Shown here: positions 58,986 to 64,000 of the stretch, piece after piece | Numbering within the stretch: the stretch's first letter is position 1 | Layout: every line of letters starts with the position of its first letter | Notes under the pieces: generated by a model | The model's input: only the letters and a program-made list of their open reading frames with translations | Databases searched by the model: none | Told to the model about the DNA's origin: nothing | NCBI GenBank assembly: GCA_000720995.1 | Contig: JOEL01000007.1 | Span: forward strand, 1 to 64,000 | Reading direction: 5' to 3' | Source: Streptomyces celluloflavus | GTDB taxonomy: Bacteria > Actinomycetota > Actinomycetes > Streptomycetales > Streptomycetaceae | DNA: 64,000 nt | Made by a program: the position numbers and the translations under genes

Positions 58986-59660
58986 GTGGACGACGTTCTG
59001 CGGCGCGCACCGCTCTTTGCGGCGCTCGACGATGAGCAGGCGGCCGAGCTGCGCGCCTCGATGGGAGAGGTGACGCTCGCCCGCGGCGACGCCCTGTTCC
59101 ATGAAGGGGACCCCGGCGACCGCCTGTACGTGGTCACCGAGGGCAAGGTGAAGCTGCACCGCACCTCGCCGGACGGCCGGGAGAACATGCTCGCCGTCCT
59201 GGGCCCCGGGGAACTGATCGGCGAGCTTTCGCTCTTCGACCCGGGTCCGCGCACCGCCACCGCATCCGCCCTCACCGAGGTCAAGCTCCTCGGTCTGGGC
59301 CACGGCGACCTCCAGCCCTGGCTGAACGCCCGCCCCGAAGTGGCCACGGCCCTGCTGCGCGCGGTCGCCCGCCGGCTGCGCAAGACCAACGACCAGATGT
59401 CCGACCTGGTCTTCTCGGATGTACCGGGCCGTGTGGCGCGCGCCCTGCTGGACCTGTCGCGCCGCTTCGGTGTGCAGTCCGAAGAGGGCATCCACGTCGT
59501 GCACGACCTGACGCAGGAGGAGCTGGCCCAGCTGGTGGGCGCCTCCCGCGAGACCGTCAACAAGGCCCTCGCGGACTTCGCCGGCCGCGGCTGGCTGCGC
59601 CTGGAGGCGCGCGCCGTGATCCTGCTGGACGTCGAGCGGCTGGCCAAGCGCTCGCGCTGA
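58986..59660 (+). CDS. crp: Crp/Fnr-family regulator (Streptomyces Crp)
   Basis: A 224-residue regulator. The N-terminal cyclic-nucleotide-binding domain (about 1-120) has FHEGDPGDRLYVVTEGKVKL and the phosphate-binding cassette-like GELIGELSLFDPGPRTATA. The C-terminal winged helix (about 145-220) has LTQEELAQLVGASRETVNKAL. In S. coelicolor this protein controls germination and secondary metabolism. The GTG start has AAGGAGAGAA 4 nt upstream. It is divergent from nth and is followed by a strong terminator. Confidence 0.96.
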   Translation: MDDVLRRAPLFAALDDEQAAELRASMGEVTLARGDALFHEGDPGDRLYVVTEGKVKLHRTSPDGRENMLAVLGPGELIGELSLFDPGPRTATASALTEVKLLGLGHGDLQPWLNARPEVATALLRAVARRLRKTNDQMSDLVFSDVPGRVARALLDLSRRFGVQSEEGIHVVHDLTQEELAQLVGASRETVNKALADFAGRGWLRLEARAVILLDVERLAKRSR

Positions 59661-59782
59661 CGCCGCCTCCCTCGTACGACGCACGTGCCCGTACGACACG
59701 CGGTCCGTACGAGGCACAGCCCGCACGGGCGCGTAACGCGTACCACTCAGCCGCGCGCCTCGCGCACCGCCGTACCGGCATC

Positions 59783-59812
59783 CGAAGGGCCCCGCTCCGG
59801 CGGGGCCCTTCG
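59783..59812 (+). terminator. Terminator after crp
   Basis: A perfect 12-bp stem (CGAAGGGCCCCG and its complement) with a 6-nt loop, about 120 nt beyond the crp stop. Repeated CCGTACGACACGCGG-like motifs fill the interval. Nothing else is seen between 59661 and 59960. Confidence 0.85.
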
Positions 59813-59960
59813 CCATGGGGACCCGCACCACCGGGGCGCTTCGCCCAGCGGCGGGAACCGGCGGGCGGCCCCGCACGCGGCCGGGCTCGGGACAGCGGCC
59901 CCCTGGTGGCCGGCGGACCGCGCCGCTATCGGGCAGCGAGCGCGGCGTCGGCCGGCCCGC

Positions 59961-60791
59961 TCAGATCAGCCCGTGCTCCCCCAGATACTCCAGCTGCGCC
60001 CGTACGGACATCTCGGCGGCCGGCCACAGGGAGCGGTCGACTTCGGCGTAGACATTCGCGACAACCTCGGCGGGCGTGCGATGGCCGGATTCGACCGCCG
60101 TCTCCACCTGGGCGAGCCGGTGGGCGCGGTGCGCCAGATAGAACTCCACCGCCCCCTGGGCATCGTTCAGCACCGGTCCGTGACCGGGCAGGACGGTCGA
60201 GACACCGTCGTCGACGGTGAGCGAGCGCAGTCGGCGCAGCGAGTCGAGGTAGTCCCCCAGCCGCCCGTCGGGGTGGGCGACCACGGTCGTGCCGCGGCCC
60301 AGGATCGTGTCGCCGGTGAGGACCGCGCCGTCGGCCGGCAGATGGAAGCAGAGCGAGTCGGCGGTGTGGCCCGGTGTGGGCACCACGCGCAGTTCCAGGC
60401 CACCGGTGGTGATGACGTCACCCGCTGCCAGCCCCTCGCCCCCCAGGCTCAGCGCCGGGTCCAGGGCCCGTACGGCCGTACGGGTCAGTTCGGCGAAGCG
60501 GCCGGCGCCCTCGGCGTGGTCCGCGTGGTGGTGGGTCAGCAGGGTCAGCCCGATGCGCTTGCCGGCCTGTGCCGCGGTGTCGATGACGGCCTGGAGGTGG
60601 GCCTCGTCGAGCGGCCCGGGGTCGATGACGACGGCGAGGTCGGAGTCCGGCTCGGCGATGATCCAGGTGTTGGTGCCGTCCAGGGTCATCGGCGACGGGT
60701 TCGGCGCCAGCACGCACCGGGCGCGCGCGGTGGCCGGTCCCGAGATGACTCCGCCACGGGGCTGTCCTGGCAGGGCGGCTGCGTCGGTCAT
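59961..60791 (-). CDS. Metallo-beta-lactamase-fold hydrolase
   Basis: A 276-residue MBL-fold enzyme, probably a glyoxalase-II or LACTB2-like hydrolase. Metal motif LLTHHHADHAEGAG (HxHxDH), then VVPTPGHTADSLCF, VLTGDTILGRG and the final His in VLPGHGPV. It has a C-terminal winged-helix-like extension (TPAEVVANVYAEVDRSLW), as in LACTB2 proteins. It overlaps the upstream Nudix gene by 4 bp (ATGA) and is translated with it. The substrate is unknown. Confidence 0.92.
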   Translation of the reverse strand: MTDAAALPGQPRGGVISGPATARARCVLAPNPSPMTLDGTNTWIIAEPDSDLAVVIDPGPLDEAHLQAVIDTAAQAGKRIGLTLLTHHHADHAEGAGRFAELTRTAVRALDPALSLGGEGLAAGDVITTGGLELRVVPTPGHTADSLCFHLPADGAVLTGDTILGRGTTVVAHPDGRLGDYLDSLRRLRSLTVDDGVSTVLPGHGPVLNDAQGAVEFYLAHRAHRLAQVETAVESGHRTPAEVVANVYAEVDRSLWPAAEMSVRAQLEYLGEHGLI

Positions 60792-61735
60792 GCGGGGGTA
60801 CCTCCCGTGGTTCTGGGGGTGCTCGACGGTCCGTCGAGGGCGCCGGGTCCGGCGCCCTGGGCGCCGTCCCGGTCCGGCGCGATGTGCCGGGTGAACTCGT
60901 GGTGGCCCGGCCAGCTCAGCACGATCTCGCCGGCGACCAGCTCCGCGCGGGCCAGTACCGGCGTGAGGTCCTGCGCGGGCGCCGCGGCCAGGGTCCGGGC
61001 GACGCTGTCGTACGGCTCCAGGGCCCGCAGCATCGAGATGGTCGGGGGCATCATCAGCAGGTCCCCGCGGTCGTACCCGGCAGCGGCCTCCGCCGGCCGG
61101 ATCCACACCGTACGGTCCGCCTCCGTGGAGACGTCGCGGGTGCGCTGGCCGGCGGGCAGCGCGGCGACGAAGAACCAGGTGTCGTAGCGCCGCGGTTCGA
61201 ACTCCGGGGTGATCCAGCGGGCCCAGGCGGCGAGCAGATCGGAGCGCAGTACCAGGCCGCGGCGGCTCAGGAAGTCAGCGAACGACAGCTCGTGGGCGAC
61301 CAGCGCCGCACGGTCCGCCTCCCAGTCCTCGCCCGTGGTGTCCGCCACGACGGTCCCGGCCGAGGCGCCGGCGAGCAGCACGCCCGCCTCCTCGAAGGTC
61401 TCGCGGACGGCGGCGCAGACGATGGCCTGTGCGGCGGCCTGGTCGACGCCCAGGCGTACGGCCCACTGGGCGCGCGACGGCCCGGCCCAGGCCACCGGCC
61501 GTTCGTCCCGCGGGTCCACGGAACCGCCCGGATAGGCGTACGCGCCTCCGGCGAAAGCCATGGAGGCGCGTCTGCGCAGCATGTGGACGGCGGGGCCGCC
61601 GGAGTCGGAATCCCGCAGCAGCAGGACGGTCGCGGCCCGCCGGGGCGCGGCGGGGGTCAGCTCGCCATTCGTGAGCGCCCGAATGCGGTCCGGCCATTCC
61701 GGCGGATACCACTGGCCATTGGTCGTCGACGACAT
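60788..61735 (-). CDS. Nudix-domain hydrolase
   Basis: A 315-residue protein. The N-terminal Nudix fold starts ATVLLLRDSDSGGPAVHML. The Nudix box is spread out by an insertion: GAYAYPGGSVDP, then a loop, then AAVRETFEEAGVLLA. Actinobacterial members of this type pair with the adjacent MBL-fold gene and are sometimes likened to NUDT19/CoA hydrolases. It is first of the two-gene unit. No signal peptide or membrane helix is visible. Confidence 0.9.
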   Translation of the reverse strand: MSSTTNGQWYPPEWPDRIRALTNGELTPAAPRRAATVLLLRDSDSGGPAVHMLRRRASMAFAGGAYAYPGGSVDPRDERPVAWAGPSRAQWAVRLGVDQAAAQAIVCAAVRETFEEAGVLLAGASAGTVVADTTGEDWEADRAALVAHELSFADFLSRRGLVLRSDLLAAWARWITPEFEPRRYDTWFFVAALPAGQRTRDVSTEADRTVWIRPAEAAAGYDRGDLLMMPPTISMLRALEPYDSVARTLAAAPAQDLTPVLARAELVAGEIVLSWPGHHEFTRHIAPDRDGAQGAGPGALDGPSSTPRTTGGTPA

Positions 61736-61845
61736 GGCCGGATGTTATGCGCTCACGCGTGGATGTTCGAGAGGATCTCCGGCCAGTGGGCGCCCGCGCG
61801 GTGGCCGGCACCCACCGGTACCGCGCGGCGCCGGCCGGTCCGCCG

Positions 61846-62310
61846 CTATTCGGCGATCTCGACCTGGATCTCGACCTCGACCGGGGCGTCGACCGGCAGC
61901 ACCGCGACGCCGACCGCGGACCGGGCGTGCACGCCCTTGTCGCCCAGGACCTCGCCGAGCAGCTCGCTGGCACCGTTGACGACGCCCGGCTGGCCGGTGA
62001 AGTCCGGTGCAGAGGCCACGAATCCGACGACCTTCACGACGCGCCGGATCCGGTCCAGGTCGCCGATCACCGACTTCACGGCGGCCAGTGCGTTGAGCGC
62101 GCAGACCGCGGCGAGTTCCTTGGCCTGCTCCGGGCCGACCTCGGCGCCCACCTTGCCGGTGGCCACCAGCGCGCCGTCCACCATCGGCAGCTGGCCGGAG
62201 GTGAAGACATAGCTGCCCGAGCGCACGGCGGGCTGGTACTTGGCCAGCGGCGGCACGACCTGCGGCAGCTTCAGACCGAGCGCCGCGATCTTGTCCTCCA
62301 CCTCGCTCAT
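61846..62310 (-). CDS. RidA-family (YjgF/UK114-like) protein
   Basis: A 154-residue protein of the enamine/imine deaminase superfamily. YVFTSGQLPMVDG, GKVGAEVGPEQAKE, CALNALAAVKSVIGDLDRI and a late VGVAVLPVDAPVEVEIQVE follow the family pattern. The Arg normally near position 105 that binds the substrate carboxylate is replaced around HARSAVGV, where an Arg is present but in the R-S-A form. It may therefore belong to a non-archetypal Rid subgroup. The start overlaps the DUF4177 stop (ATGA). Confidence 0.88.
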   Translation of the reverse strand: MSEVEDKIAALGLKLPQVVPPLAKYQPAVRSGSYVFTSGQLPMVDGALVATGKVGAEVGPEQAKELAAVCALNALAAVKSVIGDLDRIRRVVKVVGFVASAPDFTGQPGVVNGASELLGEVLGDKGVHARSAVGVAVLPVDAPVEVEIQVEIAE

Positions 62311-62468
62311 GCCTGCTTCTCCCGCTTCAGATAGGCCACCAGCTGCTCGGGGTTGTTCGGGCCCGGCACGACCTGGACCAGCTCCCAGCCGTCCTCGCCC
62401 CAGGTGTCCAGAATCTGCTTCGTCGCGTGCACGAGAAGCGGCACGGTCGCGTATTCCCACTTGGTCAT
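62307..62468 (-). CDS. DUF4177-like small protein
   Basis: A 53-residue protein: MTKWEYATVPLLVHATKQIL, then WGEDGWELVQVVPGPNNPEQL and YLKREKQA. The W-E-Y start and the GEDGWELV motif are typical of DUF4177. It has no known activity. It is the first gene of a two-gene unit with the RidA-family protein, with overlapping stop and start. A short region of about 190 bp separates it from the divergent ArsA-like gene. Confidence 0.9.
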   Translation of the reverse strand: MTKWEYATVPLLVHATKQILDTWGEDGWELVQVVPGPNNPEQLVAYLKREKQA

Positions 62469-62656
62469 GGGGCCGAGCGTAATGCCTGTCCAGGACTCGG
62501 GCGGACGCCGTCCCGCAAGCCCGCGCGAGCCAGGGGGCCGGACCGGGCCCCAGGGCACGCCCCCATGGTTGCCCTGACGTTTCCGGGGCCTTTCCCAGGG
62601 ATGTCCCCGGTGGATCCGGTGCGTAGCCGGGACGCGGACTGGTTAGGCTCCTTGGC

Positions 62657-63694
62657 GTGAGCAGGCTCCATGTCGTCAGCGGCAAGGGCGGCACCGGAAA
62701 GACCACGGTCGCCGCTGCCCTCGCCCTCGCCCTCGCCACCGAGGGGCGCCGGACCCTACTGGTCGAGGTCGAGGGCCGGCAGGGCATTGCCCAGGTGTTC
62801 GAGACCGAAGCGCTTCCGTACGAAGAGCGCAAGATCGCCGTGGCGCCGGGCGGTGGCGAGGTGCACGCCCTGGCCATCGACGCCGAGCGCGCGCTCCTGG
62901 ACTACCTCCAGATGTTCTACAAACTCGGCAGCGCGGGCCGGGCTCTCAAGAAGCTCGGTGCCATCGACTTCGCCACGACCATCGCGCCGGGCCTGCGGGA
63001 CGTCCTGCTGACCGGCAAGGCGTGCGAGGCGGTGCGCCGCAAGGACAAGCGCGGCAAGTTCGTCTACGACGCGATCGTGATGGACGCCCCGCCGACCGGC
63101 CGCATCACCCGCTTCCTGAACGTCAACGACGAGGTCGCCGGGCTGGCCCGGATAGGGCCGATCCACAATCAGGCACAGGCCGTCATGCGGGTCCTCAAAT
63201 CGCCCGAGACCGCGGTGCATCTGGTGACCCTCCTGGAGGAGATGCCGGTCCAGGAGACCGCGGACGGCGTCGCGGAGCTGCGCGCCGCCGGTCTCCCGGT
63301 GGGCGGCACCGTCATCAACATGACCCGGCCCGCCGTACTGGACACCGGCGATCTCGACATCGCCGCCCGCGGGGCGCGTACGGGCATCGCCAAGGCCCTC
63401 GCCCAGGCCGGCCTGGGCGGCCCCCGCCGCGCCGACGACCACCTCAAGGCGGGGCGACGCGAAGCGTCTCCGGCCGGGGCCGTAGCAGGTGACGGGTGGG
63501 CCGACCAGCTGATCGACCCGCTGCTGGAGCAGGCCCGCGAGCATGCCGAGCGCGTCGAGCTGGAGCGCGTCCAGTATGCGGAGCTGACCGGACTCGGCCT
63601 GCCCACCTACGAGTTGGAGCTGCTCCCCGAGGGAGTGGACCTCGCCGGGCTCTACCGCCTGGCGAGAGATCTGCGGAAACAGGGGCCCATATGA
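62657..63694 (+). CDS. ArsA/Get3-like ATPase, first of a pair
   Basis: A 345-residue P-loop ATPase: deviant Walker [18 protein letters not shown], switch I-like [14 protein letters not shown], Walker B-like [17 protein letters not shown] and a hydrophobic helical region. It starts at GTG 62657. The next gene is a second ArsA-like ATPase overlapping by 4 bp (ATGA). In actinobacteria the pair lies immediately upstream of wblA and is conserved; it probably acts as a heterodimer. Arsenite transport is not implied, because no arsB or arsR is nearby. Function unproven. Confidence 0.9.
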   Translation: MSRLHVVSGKGGTGKTTVAAALALALATEGRRTLLVEVEGRQGIAQVFETEALPYEERKIAVAPGGGEVHALAIDAERALLDYLQMFYKLGSAGRALKKLGAIDFATTIAPGLRDVLLTGKACEAVRRKDKRGKFVYDAIVMDAPPTGRITRFLNVNDEVAGLARIGPIHNQAQAVMRVLKSPETAVHLVTLLEEMPVQETADGVAELRAAGLPVGGTVINMTRPAVLDTGDLDIAARGARTGIAKALAQAGLGGPRRADDHLKAGRREASPAGAVAGDGWADQLIDPLLEQAREHAERVELERVQYAELTGLGLPTYELELLPEGVDLAGLYRLARDLRKQGPI

Positions 63695-64000
63695 CCTCGG
63701 ACGACACGACGCTGGACGCCTCGGCCCCCTGGCTGGAAGTGGACGCGCTGATCGACGATCCGGGCACCCGCATCGTGGTGTGCTGCGGCTCCGGCGGTGT
63801 CGGCAAGACCACCACCGCCGCCGCGCTGGGCGTACGGGCCGCCGAGCGCGGCCGCAAGGTCGTCGTGCTGACCATCGACCCGGCCAGGCGGCTGGCGCAG
63901 TCGATGGGCATCTCCGAGCTCGACAACGTCCCGCGGCGGGTCAAGGGCGTCGAGGAGGCGGCCGGCGGCGAACTGCACGCGATGATGCTGGACATGAAGC
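63691..64000 (+). CDS. ArsA/Get3-like ATPase, second of a pair (cut by window end)
   Basis: The first 103 codons of a second anion-transporter-type ATPase. Walker [17 protein letters not shown] is followed by [17 protein letters not shown], the switch region of Get3/ArsA. The ATG overlaps the preceding stop (ATGA). The gene continues beyond the right edge, so length and C-terminus are unknown. From S. coelicolor gene order, wblA would be expected soon after it. Confidence 0.9.
   Translation, partial: MTSDDTTLDASAPWLEVDALIDDPGTRIVVCCGSGGVGKTTTAAALGVRAAERGRKVVVLTIDPARRLAQSMGISELDNVPRRVKGVEEAAGGELHAMMLDMK

Noticed and set aside
62657..64000. Arsenic resistance operon
   Set aside because: Only ArsA-like ATPases are present; there is no arsB, arsC, arsR or acr3 in the vicinity.

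Overview
This is high-GC actinobacterial DNA and almost certainly a Streptomyces chromosome core. It carries bldG with its anti-sigma partner, a vegetative thymidylate kinase fused to a transporter, topoisomerase I with a Lys/Ala-rich tail, a Crp-type regulator, a Tad/Flp pilus locus and paired ArsA-like ATPases. From about 14.7 kb to the right edge the gene order looks like the S. coelicolor SCO3540-SCO3578 neighbourhood, recalled from knowledge and not searched. ORFs have strong GC3 bias, many starts are GTG, and short ATGA overlaps are frequent.

Layout. 1-2.9 kb: two short tandem repeats, an orphan NarL/LuxR response regulator, a secreted glycerophosphodiesterase with a clipped C-terminus, and a frameshifted remnant of a WXG/T7SS-type toxin N-terminus. 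2.995-14.66 kb: an 11.6 kb integrated element, bounded by a perfect 37-bp direct repeat made of the 3' part of tRNA-Thr(CGT). It holds a four-gene condensin/nuclease operon that reads as a divergent Wadjet (JetABCD) plasmid-defence system. Beside it is the wreck of a small-peptide maturation cluster: a 5'-truncated radical SAM/SPASM protein, a cysteine-bearing peptide frame interrupted by TAG, a strong hairpin and a GNAT protein. A 5'-truncated tyrosine integrase abuts the radical SAM remnant head to head, so the island has probably lost its own means of excision.

14.7-33.8 kb: tripeptidyl-aminopeptidase-like lipoprotein, holB, MFS-tmk fusion, topA, small membrane and secreted proteins, a class I methyltransferase, a lipoprotein, H+-pyrophosphatase (hppA), apgA and bldG. 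33.9-36.3 kb: a DEAD/DUF1998 helicase, followed by eight tandem copies of a 16-bp repeat. 36.8-42.4 kb: a seven-gene Tad locus (ssd/tadZ, tadA, tadB, tadC, a short Flp-like pilin, two TadE-like proteins). 42.9-45.0 kb: a HAD phosphatase and a degenerate Fic-like protein, convergent across a gap with a candidate 6S-like RNA. 45.1-55.6 kb: a CooC/MinD-like ATPase, a polysaccharide deacetylase-like lipoprotein, a SulP permease fused to a beta-carbonic anhydrase, acetyl-CoA synthetase, NhaA, a holin-family membrane protein and an epoxide-hydrolase-like enzyme. 55.6-64 kb: MarP-like membrane protease, CoA-type Nudix hydrolase, endonuclease III with a histone-like N-terminal extension, Crp, a metallo-beta-lactamase/Nudix pair, a RidA/DUF4177 pair, and two ArsA-like ATPases (the second cut by the window edge).

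The housekeeping part links DNA replication and repair (holB, tmk, topA, nth), developmental signalling (bldG/apgA, crp) and envelope or transport functions. The most unusual content is the island: a divergent Wadjet-type system stranded beside a decayed peptide-modification cluster at a tRNA-Thr site.
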